NCBI RefSeq assembly: GCF_030382115.1
Contig: NZ_JAUDRJ010000003.1
Coordinates: 2,901,825 to 2,965,824 of the forward strand
Source of the DNA: Nostoc sp. GT001
Lineage (GTDB): Bacteria; Cyanobacteriota; Cyanobacteriia; Cyanobacteriales; Nostocaceae
Direction: 5' to 3'
Length of the DNA: 64,000 nt
Program-made: the position numbers and the translations under genes
The notes under the pieces: model-generated
Seen by the model: the letters and a program-made list of their open reading frames with translations, nothing else
The model's database searches: none
Told to the model about the DNA's origin: nothing
Part shown: positions 37,393 to 45,708 of the stretch, piece after piece
Position numbering within the stretch: the stretch's first letter is position 1
Layout of the letters: each line of letters begins with the position of its first letter

Positions 37393-38151
37393 ATGGAGGT
37401 ACGGTTACAAAAAATTCTTGCTCAATGGGGTATCGCCTCACGTCGTGAAGCCGAAGAAATGATTAGGCACTCACGGGTGCGGATTAATGGGGTATTGGCA
37501 CATTTAGGTCAAAAAGTCGATCCCGAAAAAGATGCGATCGCAATTGATGGTAAGCCTGTATCCGAAAAGCAACGTCCGGCTTTAATATATCTATTGCTGC
37601 ACAAACCAGCGGGAGTGGTTTCGACTTGCTACGACCCTCATCGCAGAACAACAGTCCTGGATCTACTACCGAAAGAATTACGGGAGGGTTCAGGTATTCA
37701 CCCAGTTGGCCGTCTAGATGCAGACTCTACAGGAGCATTAATCCTGACTAATGACGGAGAACTGACATTTGGGCTAACCCATCCACGTCACAGTATTTCC
37801 AAGACATATCATGTTTTGGTCAAAGGACATCCTCCAGAAACAGTACTACAGACGTGGTGTCAAGGTGTGATGTTGGAGGGTAGAAAAACTAGGCCCGCTA
37901 AGGTACGCCTAATCGAACGTCGTACCGAGGAAAGCGTTTTAGAAATAGTGTTGCAGGAGGGAAGAAATCGCCAAATTCGCCGTATAGCTCAACAGTTAGG
38001 ATACCCAGTAATCAAGCTGCATCGGACTGCTATCGGCCCAATTCAATTACAAACTCCAAAGGAACCCTTTTTATCAGAGGGTAAATATCGTTCCCTCAAA
38101 GATCGTGAGATTCACTTTTTGCAAGATCAGATCGCGCAACCTAATTATTGA
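37393..38151 (+). CDS. ribosomal large/small subunit pseudouridine synthase (RsuA/RluB family)
   Basis: A 252-residue pseudouridine synthase. The N-terminal S4 RNA-binding domain (residues 1-60: VRLQKILAQWGIASRREAEEMIRHSRVRING) is followed by the catalytic domain with VGRLDADSTGALILTNDGELT, where the Asp of GRLDxxSxGL is the nucleophile. Near the C-terminus VLQEGRNRQIRRIAQQLGYPVIKLHR completes the family pattern. It isomerises a uridine in rRNA; which site cannot be told from sequence. The RodZ-like gene starts 30 bp downstream on the same strand, so the two probably form an operon. Confidence 0.93.
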   Translation: MEVRLQKILAQWGIASRREAEEMIRHSRVRINGVLAHLGQKVDPEKDAIAIDGKPVSEKQRPALIYLLLHKPAGVVSTCYDPHRRTTVLDLLPKELREGSGIHPVGRLDADSTGALILTNDGELTFGLTHPRHSISKTYHVLVKGHPPETVLQTWCQGVMLEGRKTRPAKVRLIERRTEESVLEIVLQEGRNRQIRRIAQQLGYPVIKLHRTAIGPIQLQTPKEPFLSEGKYRSLKDREIHFLQDQIAQPNY

Positions 38152-38180
38152 TTCAGTGGAGTTAAGGAGTGTCAGTAGGC

Positions 38181-38996
38181 ATGAAATGGCTAAGAAAGAA
38201 GAATAAGCACCAGCCATCACTTTCATTAGAGCAACAACGAGCCGAAAAGTTGGCAGAGTTAGGCGCTCAACTTTGGGCATTGCGTCAAGAACAGGGTTTA
38301 TCTCTAGACCAAGTGGTTGCATTGACTCGGATTCCCCGAAGATTATTGCAGGCGATCGAAGAAGGTAATTTAAACGATCTACCAGAACCAGTCTATATTC
38401 AGGGTTTAATCAGGCAATTTGCCGATGCACTAGGCTTGAATGGAGTAGAATTTTCTGGCACTTTTCCGATCAGTTCTGCACAAGTTAGCCCTCTCAATAA
38501 AGGGAATAATTCACCCTTGGCTCAACTACGTCCAGTTCATCTTTACTTTCTTTACATATTGCTAATCGTATGTTCTGTAAATGGGTTATCTCAGTTATTA
38601 AATAACGCGTTACTACAAGCGAGTAATAGCCCAAACCAGCCATATCCAAAACAAAAGTCTGTTGTTAAACCAGAACTAGCTCAACTAAAAGAGTCAACCC
38701 AGGTACAACCTGTCAACGATACCCTGAGTGGTGTCCAAAAGGGACAGGTTGTACAGGTTGGTGTAACTTTGAAAGCCTCATCTTGGATTCGTGTAGTAGC
38801 CGATGGCAAAACCGAGTTTGAGGGTATCCTGCCAGAGGGAACTCACCGAATTTGGAAAGCCCAAGAGCAACTGACAGTGAAAACTGATAATGCTGGCGGT
38901 GTGTTGGTGAGCGTCAATCAAGAGAAGGCCAAGGAAATGGGAGAACCAGGGAAAGAGGAAGAAGTTAGGATTGCTGCTGCAAAGCCTAAGTTTTGA
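38181..38996 (+). CDS. RodZ-like helix-turn-helix membrane protein (DUF4115)
   Basis: A 271-residue protein. The N-terminal HTH domain (about 25-90; LGAQLWALRQEQGLSLDQVVALTRIPRRLLQAIEEGNLNDLPEPVYIQGLIRQFADALG) is the RodZ-type Xre fold. A transmembrane helix follows (about 130-148, LYFLYILLIVCSVNGL), then a linker and a C-terminal DUF4115 domain (VQVGVTLKASSWIRVVADGK...). RodZ tethers MreB and shapes the cell; many cyanobacterial copies are uncharacterised. I chose ATG 38181 because AAGGAG lies about 11 bp upstream, while the GTG at 38169 is too close to it. Likely co-transcribed with the pseudouridine synthase. Confidence 0.85.
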   Translation: MKWLRKKNKHQPSLSLEQQRAEKLAELGAQLWALRQEQGLSLDQVVALTRIPRRLLQAIEEGNLNDLPEPVYIQGLIRQFADALGLNGVEFSGTFPISSAQVSPLNKGNNSPLAQLRPVHLYFLYILLIVCSVNGLSQLLNNALLQASNSPNQPYPKQKSVVKPELAQLKESTQVQPVNDTLSGVQKGQVVQVGVTLKASSWIRVVADGKTEFEGILPEGTHRIWKAQEQLTVKTDNAGGVLVSVNQEKAKEMGEPGKEEEVRIAAAKPKF

Positions 38997-38999
38997 AAT

Positions 39000-39152
39000 A
39001 TGGTTTATGGGGCATTAGGCATGGGGCATGGTGAAGAGGACAAGGAGACAAAGAGAATTGGGGACAAGGGGAAAGACTTGTTGCAGTTTCTAACTTTTCT
39101 CACCTTGTCCTATGCCCCATGTCCCATACCCCATGCCCTACTCAGCCACTTC
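39000..39152. repeat. GGGGCAT repeats in inverted orientation between rodZ-like and malQ
   Basis: GGGGCATTAGGCATGGGGCA at the left and CCCCATGTCCCATACCCCAT at the right are reverse complements around a 75-bp A/G-rich loop. They lie between two convergent genes and may act as a terminator. Confidence 0.6.
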
Positions 39153-40661
39153 TCACTGGACTTCTGGGGCGCGTCCATTGAGTCTGGTAAGAACTTTCAA
39201 GCGATCGCGTAATTCGTCTGTTAATGCTCCTGCTTGATAGCGCCACTCCCAGTTCCCCTCTGCAACACTAGGAAAATTCATCCGCGCTTCGTTTCCTAAT
39301 CCCAAAACATCTTGCAAAGGAATAATCGCTTGATTGGCAATAGAACTCAAAGCTAGGCGAATTAAATCCCATTGGATGCCTTCAGGACTAATACAACCTA
39401 AATAGAGCCATAAATTATGCTTTTCGTTGTCATTAGCTGAATTAAACCAGCCTACAGTTGTGTCATTATCGTGAGTGCCTGTATAAACTACAGCATTTCG
39501 CGGGTAATTGAATGGTAAAAATGGATTAGCAGGATCGGAACCAAAGGCAAACTGCAAAACCTTCATTCCCGGAAATTCATACTTGTCTCGCAGCGCTTCT
39601 ACCTCTGGTGTAATTACTCCCAAATCTTCCGCCAAGACGGGTAGCTTGCCCAACTTCTCTCTAATCGCTGCAAAAAAAGCATCTCCAGGCGCTTCTATCC
39701 ATTTCCCATTCATGGCAGTTTCTTCACCTTGGGGCACAGACCAATAAGCCTCAAAGCCTCGGAAGTGGTCAATGCGAATTATATCTACATAATCCAGCAT
39801 TGCCTCAAAGCGCTGTACCCACCATTTAAAGTCTTGTTTTTGCAATTCTTCCCAGTTATAAACCGGGTTTCCCCACAATTGACCTAGGGCGCTAAAGTAA
39901 TCTGGTGGAACTCCTGCCATTTGTGCTGCTTGTCCAGTCTCTTCGTCTAAGCAAAAAATATCGGGATGCGCCCACACGTCAGCACTATCATGAGCTACGT
40001 AGATGGGGATATCGCCAATAATGTCAATGCCGCGCATATTAGCGTAGCTTTTTAGGTCAGACCATTGGCGGAAAAACTCAAATTGGACGAATTTGTAATA
40101 ATAAATCTCTCCATTGAGCCGATGCTGTGCTTGCTCCAATGCTTGGGGATCGCGCTTGACAAATTCCGGCTTCCATGCGTGCCAGTTTGCATTCTCATTG
40201 GCATCTTTTAGCGCCATAAATAAGGCGTAATTATCCAGCCAATAGGCTTTACTATCGCAAAAACCTGCAAACTCTTTCTGCTGGATGGGCGTAGCATTGG
40301 CTCTAAAGTTGTCACAGGCTTTTTTGAGTAGCCCAATCTTAATTGGCACAACTCGATTGAAATCTACCTTTTCTTCCGGAAATCCTGGTAAATTAGCAAA
40401 GTCTTCTTCAGATAGTAAACCTTCTTCTAAGAGTTTTTCTGGGCTAATTAACAGAGGATTTCCTGCCATTGCGGAGTAGCACATATACGGAGAATTCCCG
40501 TATCCAGTGGGGCCCAGTGGTAAAACTTGCCAATATTGTTGATGGCTCTCTTTAAGAAAATCAATGAAGTTATAGGCTTCTAAGCCTAAATCCCCAATGC
40601 CAAATCGACTGGGAAAGGAAGTAGGATGCAGCAAAATTCCACTGGATCTAGGAAAAGGCAT
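39153..40661 (-). CDS. malQ: 4-alpha-glucanotransferase (amylomaltase)
   Basis: A 502-residue glycoside hydrolase family 77 enzyme that transfers alpha-1,4-glucan segments in glycogen and maltodextrin turnover. It starts MPFPRSSGILLHPTSFPSRF. Catalytic residues lie in IDIIGDIPIYVAHDSADVW, the nucleophile region VDIIRIDHFRGFEAYW (Asp), LPVLAEDLGVITPEV (acid/base Glu) and YTGTHDNDTTVGW (transition-state Asp). The length is typical. It is monocistronic. The plus-strand frame overlapping its 5' end is a shadow. Confidence 0.97.
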   Translation of the reverse strand: MPFPRSSGILLHPTSFPSRFGIGDLGLEAYNFIDFLKESHQQYWQVLPLGPTGYGNSPYMCYSAMAGNPLLISPEKLLEEGLLSEEDFANLPGFPEEKVDFNRVVPIKIGLLKKACDNFRANATPIQQKEFAGFCDSKAYWLDNYALFMALKDANENANWHAWKPEFVKRDPQALEQAQHRLNGEIYYYKFVQFEFFRQWSDLKSYANMRGIDIIGDIPIYVAHDSADVWAHPDIFCLDEETGQAAQMAGVPPDYFSALGQLWGNPVYNWEELQKQDFKWWVQRFEAMLDYVDIIRIDHFRGFEAYWSVPQGEETAMNGKWIEAPGDAFFAAIREKLGKLPVLAEDLGVITPEVEALRDKYEFPGMKVLQFAFGSDPANPFLPFNYPRNAVVYTGTHDNDTTVGWFNSANDNEKHNLWLYLGCISPEGIQWDLIRLALSSIANQAIIPLQDVLGLGNEARMNFPSVAEGNWEWRYQAGALTDELRDRLKVLTRLNGRAPEVQ

Positions 40662-40866
40662 AAATAACCTGAATTATGAGAGGGAGCAATTGTCTGATGG
40701 AGACGCGATGCGATTGCCCAAGGGGCAGTGGCAAAGCCAACGCATCGAATTTATCACGGAACAGTATTTGCAGGGGAAATCAAGTAAACTCATTTTGTTT
40801 GTCCTTAGTCATTTGTCCTTTGCTCTTGACTAATGACCAATGACTAATGACTAATGACTAATAAAT
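40662..40866. repeat. ATGACTA heptamers upstream of the NUDIX gene
   Basis: CTTGACTAATGACCAATGACTAATGACTAATGACTAATAA at about 40827-40863 is at least four tandem heptamers ending right at the NUDIX start codon, so the 5' leader of that mRNA is made of repeat. Confidence 0.6.
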
Positions 40867-41298
40867 ATGACTTACCGAAATCCTACACCGACAGTTGATA
40901 TCATCATTGAACTAGTAGATCGACCTCATCGGCCAATAGTGTTAATTGAAAGACATAATCTACCTTTAGGTTGGGCTATTCCTGGTGGTTTTGTAGATTA
41001 TGGCGAAGCGGTGGAAGGAGCAGCGCGGCGAGAAGCTGAGGAAGAGACGGGTTTGCAGGTAGAATTAGTTGAACAATTACTGGTATATTCTGACCCAAAT
41101 CGCGATCCTCGTCAGCATACGATTAGTATTGTGTTTTTGGCGACAGCGAAGGGTGAACCAAAGGCTGGTGATGATGCTCAGGGTGTAGGCATTTTTGAGT
41201 ATTGGTGTGTGCCTGGTAATTTATGTTTTGACCACGATCGCATTTTGCGCGATTATTGGCGATATCGGCATTATGGGATACGTCCGAGGTTGGGGTAG
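40867..41298 (+). CDS. NUDIX hydrolase
   Basis: A 143-residue protein with a perfect NUDIX box, [26 protein letters not shown]. It starts [16 protein letters not shown], and contains [18 protein letters not shown], a segment also present in the NUDIX protein at 14103-14597, suggesting that they are paralogues or share substrate type. The C-terminus [18 protein letters not shown] is characteristic of ADP-ribose pyrophosphatase-like NUDIX proteins of cyanobacteria. The likely role is hydrolysis of ADP-ribose or a related NDP-X compound. Confidence 0.88.
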   Translation: MTYRNPTPTVDIIIELVDRPHRPIVLIERHNLPLGWAIPGGFVDYGEAVEGAARREAEEETGLQVELVEQLLVYSDPNRDPRQHTISIVFLATAKGEPKAGDDAQGVGIFEYWCVPGNLCFDHDRILRDYWRYRHYGIRPRLG

Positions 41299-41343
41299 GA
41301 GAGGATGTCAAAGCCAAGATTCTAACGCTAAGGCTTGTACTTG

Positions 41344-41751
41344 TTATATCCTTTGAAAATCGCTGTCCGCTGAGATGACGGTGAGGTTATAGTGCAGAGC
41401 AGTTGATGCTATCCACAAGTCGTTATCGCTAAAACCCAAATCTTGAACTGTAAACTTTCTACGCTTTGCTTTGTCTTTGGGGCCAAAATGTTCGACAATT
41501 TCTCCTTTGAGGGTACCGTAAACATCGGCAACCTCTCCACTAATGGGATAAAGGTCAATGGTTTGCAAAAAAGTTTTGACAAATCGAAGATTTGCTTGTT
41601 GTTGAGAAGACTTTTGCACCATGTAAAGTAGTTCACCTTGCACAATAACGCTAGTTGCAACCCCTAAGCCAATGTGTTCTTGTAACCGACGAATGACGTT
41701 TGTTTCTCCAAAAATGATCCGGCTACAATGGTTGGTATCTAGGAGGTACAT
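41344..41751 (-). CDS. vapC: VapC-type PIN domain ribonuclease toxin
   Basis: A 135-residue PIN domain protein. The acidic metal-binding residues are in place: Asp5 (MYLLDTNHCS), Glu40 (VIVQGELLY), Asp109/Asp111 (FSDNDLWIASTA) and Asp129/Asp131 at the end (VISADSDF). PIN toxins cut tRNA or rRNA with Mg2+. It follows its presumed antitoxin with 2 bp between stop and start, a standard VapBC operon order. It is the first of three toxin-antitoxin-like units between 41.3 and 44.4 kb. Confidence 0.9.
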   Translation of the reverse strand: MYLLDTNHCSRIIFGETNVIRRLQEHIGLGVATSVIVQGELLYMVQKSSQQQANLRFVKTFLQTIDLYPISGEVADVYGTLKGEIVEHFGPKDKAKRRKFTVQDLGFSDNDLWIASTALHYNLTVISADSDFQRI

Positions 41752-41753
41752 TA

Positions 41754-42062
41754 CTAAAATTCAGATGGGGAACGGGTTTCGTAAACAAGCTGCAAGCACT
41801 CCTCAAAATCATTCCCTTGCCAGGTTCCGGCAAATTTTAGTAAATCTTCTGCTTTAGAGCCTCTAAGAATTGGTGTTGCTTCCTGTATTTCCGGTTGTGT
41901 TTGATGACTGGAAGTATCATCATTTTTTTCCGTTGACAGGTCAAGAGAGATTTCCTCGGTTTCTGGTTTTGTCTTGAGAAAACGCAAAAAATCTAGTGTT
42001 TGGGCTAGTAGAACATCTGAGGATGATTCAATTTCTTGAAGCAGTAGTTCTTTAATATTCAT
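41754..42062 (-). CDS. putative antitoxin partner of the PIN toxin
   Basis: A 102-residue protein starting MNIKELLLQEIESSSDVLLAQTLDFLRFLK, a helix seen in DUF2281-type antitoxins of cyanobacteria. The middle is acidic and low complexity (about 35-65) and the end is GTWQGNDFEECLQLVYETRS, a segment repeatedly found at the C-terminus of antitoxins paired with PIN toxins. It lies directly upstream of the PIN gene on the same strand, so it is expected to bind and block that toxin. The function rests on context and this tail motif. Confidence 0.75.
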   Translation of the reverse strand: MNIKELLLQEIESSSDVLLAQTLDFLRFLKTKPETEEISLDLSTEKNDDTSSHQTQPEIQEATPILRGSKAEDLLKFAGTWQGNDFEECLQLVYETRSPSEF

Positions 42063-42303
42063 CCTGGTTTATTCATAAATGATATTTTGCAGTCTGTCGT
42101 AACAGTATTATACGAGTGCGATCGCGATGCTGATCTGATGGCATTATAGGATACGTCCAAGGTTGGGGTAAGAAGAACGAACCGCGAAAGACGCAAAGGG
42201 CGCGTTCGCGCAGCGTCTCGAAGAGAAGGAAGAAAAGAGAGGAATATCTGTGACACAAAGTTTTTGTTGATTATACTGTGTCAGTGGTATTTAAAGGTGC
42301 ATT

Positions 42304-43428
42304 ATGGATGCTGGCAAACTGTTGGAGAAATACGCCGCAGGGGGACGGCAGTTTACTATAAATCGCCAAGGCATAGACCTGAAGGGTGCAAACCTAACTG
42401 ATATAGATATATCTAATGCAAATTGGAATGGAGCAGATTTGAGTGACGCAAACCTGACTAGGGCGAAACTTAATAATACTAGCCTTAGTAGAGCATCTTT
42501 AATAAATGCAAATTTGAGTGGGATAGAGGGTTCTTCAATCAATCTTAGTTGGGCAGACTTGAGTGGTGCGGACTTAAGTTGTGCAAATTTCAGTAATGCA
42601 AATCTGAGTGGGGCAGACTTGACTAGCGCAAACTTTACTCAGATAAAACTAACTGAAGTAAATTTTCATGGGGCAAATCTCCAGAAAGCCATACTCAGGG
42701 GAGTCACTTTGGAGAAATGTAATCTATCAGAGGTAGATTTAGCTGAGGCGGATTTGGTTAGGGTTTGCTTGGAAAAAGCAAATCTCAACAAAGCTTGTCT
42801 GCAAAGAGCAAATCTAGAAAGAGCCTGTCTTTCGGATGCAAACTTGATGATGGCAAATTTCGATGGAGCAAACCTGAAGAAGGCAAATTTAACTGGGGCA
42901 AATATCTATGGGACGACCTTTAAAGATGCTGACCTAACTGGTGCGATAATGCCAGATGGAGAAGTCTATAAACCGATCGCTTCTCAGCTAGAAATCGGTA
43001 AACAGGAAACATCGTTAGAGAAAGTAATATCTATGACCCGTAAAGTAATTAATACTGATAACGCACCCGCACCAGTGGGCCCTTATAATCAAGCGATCGC
43101 AGCTTCAGGTCAATTTGTCTTCATCGCTGGACAAATTGCCATCGATCCCCGCCTTGGTGATGTCGTCTATACTGATGATGTCAAAAAGCAAACTGAGCAG
43201 GTATTAGCTAATCTTGAAGCCATCCTTGCAGCAGCTGGGGCGACTTTTGAAGATGTGGTAAAAACCACTGTATTTTTGGCGGATATGAATGATTTTGCGG
43301 CGGTGAATGCCGTTTATGCTAAATATTTCCCGGAAAATACAGCCCCAGCGCGGGCTTGTGTGCAGGTATCGCGCTTACCTAAAGATGTGTTGGTAGAAAT
43401 TGATGCGATCGCGGTGATTAGCGGTTAG
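42304..43428 (+). CDS. pentapeptide-repeat / RidA fusion protein
   Basis: A 374-residue chain. Residues 1-220 are a right-handed beta-helix of about 35 pentapeptides ([20 protein letters not shown]...), ending [15 protein letters not shown], a typical natural end for free-standing HetL-like proteins. A linker of about 25 residues ([20 protein letters not shown]) leads to a complete RidA domain of 131 residues from Met244 ([20 protein letters not shown]), with the active-site Arg in [10 protein letters not shown]. RidA hydrolyses reactive enamine/imine intermediates made by PLP enzymes. No stop separates the two. ATG 43033 could also start a separate RidA, but the ribosome site there is weak. 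Confidence 0.85.
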   Translation: MDAGKLLEKYAAGGRQFTINRQGIDLKGANLTDIDISNANWNGADLSDANLTRAKLNNTSLSRASLINANLSGIEGSSINLSWADLSGADLSCANFSNANLSGADLTSANFTQIKLTEVNFHGANLQKAILRGVTLEKCNLSEVDLAEADLVRVCLEKANLNKACLQRANLERACLSDANLMMANFDGANLKKANLTGANIYGTTFKDADLTGAIMPDGEVYKPIASQLEIGKQETSLEKVISMTRKVINTDNAPAPVGPYNQAIAASGQFVFIAGQIAIDPRLGDVVYTDDVKKQTEQVLANLEAILAAAGATFEDVVKTTVFLADMNDFAAVNAVYAKYFPENTAPARACVQVSRLPKDVLVEIDAIAVISG

Positions 43429-43441
43429 GAGAAATAGAACA

Positions 43442-43696
43442 ATGAGCAAAATTTTAACGGTCACATTTGATGGTTCTGTTTTGCGCCCAGATATTCCACC
43501 TGATTTAGAACTGAACAAACGCTATGTGATTACCATCGTTTCTGAGGATATTAACTCATCTGAAACTAAAGTGGCTGATGTGTGGGATGTATTAAAAGAT
43601 TTAACAGGGACAGTTGATGCACCCGAAGATTGGGCAAGTCAACACGATCGTTACCTCTATGGCACACCAAAACCTCAGCCTGAAATTAACACATGA
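43442..43696 (+). CDS. small antitoxin-like protein (DUF104/AF2212 type), no adjacent toxin
   Basis: An 84-residue protein starting MSKILTVTFDGSVLRPDIPP, 13 bp after the RidA stop. The first 35 residues (TVTFDGSVLRPDIPPDLELNKRYVITI) are the beta-strand domain found in AF2212/DUF104-type antitoxins that normally precede a PIN toxin. No toxin follows; the next 100 bp contain a decayed duplicate of this gene's own start. It may be an orphan antitoxin, or it may act on a distant partner. Confidence 0.7.
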   Translation: MSKILTVTFDGSVLRPDIPPDLELNKRYVITIVSEDINSSETKVADVWDVLKDLTGTVDAPEDWASQHDRYLYGTPKPQPEINT

Positions 43697-43721
43697 TGTT
43701 TGAGTGTTCCCCTCTGATAAG

Positions 43722-43802
43722 TGCGATCGCGGTGATTAGCGGTTAAGAGAAATAGAACAATAAGCAAAATCTTAACGGTTCCATTTAATGGTTCTGTTTT
43801 GC
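43722..43802 (+). repeat. 81-bp decayed tandem duplicate of the RidA 3' end and antitoxin start
   Basis: Matches 43404-43484 with six mismatches. It contains the last codons of the RidA fusion, the ribosome-binding region, and the first codons of the antitoxin gene. The start codon is changed from ATG to ATA, and the similarity stops at the TTTTGC where the neighbouring minus-strand gene begins. Confidence 0.85.
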
Positions 43803-43819
43803 AATACAAATTCCATACT

Positions 43820-44203
43820 CTACTCTAAAAACTCCATCACTTCTTGTAGCACATCGCCTATATATGGCTTTTCGCAAGCAATTACGTTATCGAAAAGATG
43901 TTTATGGTGCGGGAAACTAGGCAAGTTGGGAAAGTGTGGTGTACTGTCATAACGAAAAATCAGACTATTTTGCTCATCTTGAAAGTGATAGCGGTAATCG
44001 ATATATGTAATTTGATTATCTACAATAACCAAAGCTTCACTGACTGCCAGTAAATATTTGAGAGCGAAACGTATTCTAATGCGGATATTTGCTCTCTCTG
44101 TCGTTAAAATTACTGCACTATATTCCTCAACGTATGTGTTATGAAAATTGAGTAAAAGTTGGTCAATTTCATCTAAATAGGCTTGGATAACTTTACGCGA
44201 CAT
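43820..44203 (-). CDS. DUF6516-type protein, candidate toxin
   Basis: A 127-residue protein with FNNTYVEEYSAVILTTERANIRIRIRF-like strands and the YIDYRYHFQDEQNSLIFRYDSTPHFPNLPSFPHHKH segment that characterises the toxin_DUF6516 family, predicted to be the toxin of a small two-gene unit. The histidine-rich FPHHKHLF near the C-terminus may be catalytic. Its start overlaps the upstream gene by 11 bp, a sign of translational coupling. The family function is not experimentally firm. Confidence 0.7.
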   Translation of the reverse strand: MSRKVIQAYLDEIDQLLLNFHNTYVEEYSAVILTTERANIRIRIRFALKYLLAVSEALVIVDNQITYIDYRYHFQDEQNSLIFRYDSTPHFPNLPSFPHHKHLFDNVIACEKPYIGDVLQEVMEFLE

Positions 44204-44435
44204 CTCTGAGTTTGCTTTTTATATCTTGATGTAGAGCGAGATAATGTTGGTAGTTTGCTGCCCATTCAACAAATACTTCCTCGTCAGAAGTTTCGCCTTG
44301 GTTATATTTGGCAAAAAATTCTTCTGAATTCATTTGGTACTTTATTTCATAAGTATTTAACTGTTTGGTAAGAGCAATCAGTGCATCTAGTGGAGATGTA
44401 TATTCGATGATTTGTTTACGCATTGATTTCTGCAT
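44193..44435 (-). CDS. small partner protein of the DUF6516 gene, candidate antitoxin
   Basis: An 80-residue, largely helical and acidic protein (PLDALIALTKQLNTYEIKYQMNSEEFFAKYNQGETSDEEVFVEW). The stretch MSSEEFFxxYxxGxxxDxxxFxEWAxxYxxY is common in small proteins lying directly upstream of DUF6516 genes. The first ATG gives MQKSMRKQIIEY; Met5 is an alternative start. The stop overlaps the start of the downstream gene. The antitoxin role is an inference from this coupling. Confidence 0.7.
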   Translation of the reverse strand: MQKSMRKQIIEYTSPLDALIALTKQLNTYEIKYQMNSEEFFAKYNQGETSDEEVFVEWAANYQHYLALHQDIKSKLRDVA

Positions 44436-44589
44436 TCAGTTTCATTAGTTTATCCTAAGCCTCTTCTTCTAAACTCCCGTCTCTTTTTTGCAAATCTAGA
44501 TAAAATTCTGTTAATTACCTCTCAACAAACGCGATCGCCTTTACAACTTTGGGAATACTGAAATTAAGTACCCTAAAGGAGTATTAAAA

Positions 44590-45063
44590 ATGGCAGAAAA
44601 TCGTATCAGTGCCAGTTTAGCCCCAGCAGACAAAGAAGCGGTCATGCAGGCGATCGCTACAATTAGAGAAAAGTTACCGTTTTTAGTTGATTTGACCCCT
44701 GAAGATCGGCGAACAATGCTGAAGATGGGAGATAAAAGTCGGGCTTTTGTCAGCAAAGCCTTACAAGTGGCAACACAAAACCCTAACTTTTTGCCTCGTT
44801 ACTTTGATTTAGAAGAAATGCGCCGGGACTTGGAAATATATGAGGACTTGTATCCGGTGTTGTTGTCTCTAACGCAACTGCAAGAATTGGTGGATGATAC
44901 CTGTATAGCTGCTGCTAGTGAAGCATATGCAGCAGCATTAGCAGTTTATAGCTATGCCAAAGCTAGCGGTGATATCGCAGGTTTAGATGCAGTAATTGAT
45001 GAGATGGGACGCAGGTTTAACCGCCGTTCTAAGAAAAAGCAACCCGAAGTCCCAGTTAGCTAA
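44590..45063 (+). CDS. conserved protein of unknown function
   Basis: A 157-residue soluble, mostly helical protein. It starts MAENRISASLAPADKEAVMQ after AAAGGAGTATTAAAA, a good ribosome site. The segment IREKLPFLVDLTPEDRRTMLKMGDKSRAFVSKALQVA is well structured, and a second helix pair (EDLYPVLLSLTQLQELVDDTCIAAASEAYAAALAVYSYAKASG) follows. The C-terminus is basic (RFNRRSKKKQPEVPVS). Similar proteins occur in many bacteria, but I know no assigned role. A strong terminator follows at 45122-45146. Confidence 0.75.
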   Translation: MAENRISASLAPADKEAVMQAIATIREKLPFLVDLTPEDRRTMLKMGDKSRAFVSKALQVATQNPNFLPRYFDLEEMRRDLEIYEDLYPVLLSLTQLQELVDDTCIAAASEAYAAALAVYSYAKASGDIAGLDAVIDEMGRRFNRRSKKKQPEVPVS

Positions 45064-45121
45064 AACTTGAAACAGGCAATTATACCAGTTGTCAACTTGG
45101 TAAAATACACGTCATTTGTTG

Positions 45122-45146
45122 GGGCATAACAATGTTATGCCCTTTT
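45122..45146 (+). terminator. terminator after the 157-residue protein gene
   Basis: GGGCATAAC-AAT-GTTATGCCC followed by TTTT, a perfect 9-bp stem 59 bp after the stop. Confidence 0.9.
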
Positions 45147-45245
45147 CGCGTTTTGTATCCAAACATTTTTTAAACTTGCGGAGGGAGGTTTTGTCTGTGT
45201 AGTTGCAATTTTTATAGCGCATGTCGTTTATCTAAAGTACACTTT

Positions 45246-45333
45246 GACCTCTCTCCAAACCTCTCCCCTACAAAGGGAGAGGCTTTGAATCTTACTCCCC
45301 TTCCCTTGTAGGGAAGGGGCTGGGGGTTAGGTC
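45246..45333. repeat. 88-bp two-hairpin palindromic element
   Basis: GACCT (45246) pairs with AGGTC (45329). Inside lie CCTCTCCCC...AAGGGAGAGG (45260-45282) and CCCCTTCCCTTGTAGGGAAGGGG, a perfect 9-bp stem at 45297-45319. This resembles the architecture of the element at 36238-36387 and is a typical interspersed palindrome of Nostoc-type genomes. Confidence 0.65.
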
Positions 45334-45378
45334 TGTATTGGACTTCATCGACAAGCGCTAAGTCGCCAAGATATTTTT

Positions 45379-45609
45379 GAGCCTCAAAAGGTCAACGTCG
45401 AGCCTCAGAAGGTCAAAGTTAAGCCTCAGAAGGTCAACGTCGAGCCTCAGAAGGTTAACATCGAGCCTCAGAAGGTCAACGTCGAGCCTCAGAAGGTTAA
45501 CATCGAGCCTCAGAAGGTCAACGTCAAGCCTCAGAAGGTCAACGTCGAGCCTCAGAAGGTCAACGTCGAGCCTCAGAAGGTCAACGTCGAACCTCAGAAG
45601 GTCAACACA
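45379..45609. repeat. minisatellite: 11 tandem copies of a 21-bp unit
   Basis: Eleven head-to-tail 21-mers of the form GAGCCTCAGAAGGTCAACGT+C run without gaps. Variants differ mainly by CAACGTC versus TAACATC and GAG versus AAG. All three plus frames are open across it because the unit is 7 codons; neither frame has a credible start, so I treat it as non-coding. It ends 100 bp before the STAND-TPR gene. Confidence 0.95.
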
Positions 45610-45708
45610 TTAAAAATTACTTAGAAAAAGTTTGATAAATTCCGAAATACACCTTGTATCTTTAGTAGTTATTCTGTAAACACTAGCACCTCAAAATTAA
45701 ATCTTGTA

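Noticed and set aside
45377-45613. 78-codon open frame (SLRRSTS repeats) across the minisatellite
   Set aside because: A 21-bp unit keeps all three plus frames open; there is no ribosome site and no homology I know of.
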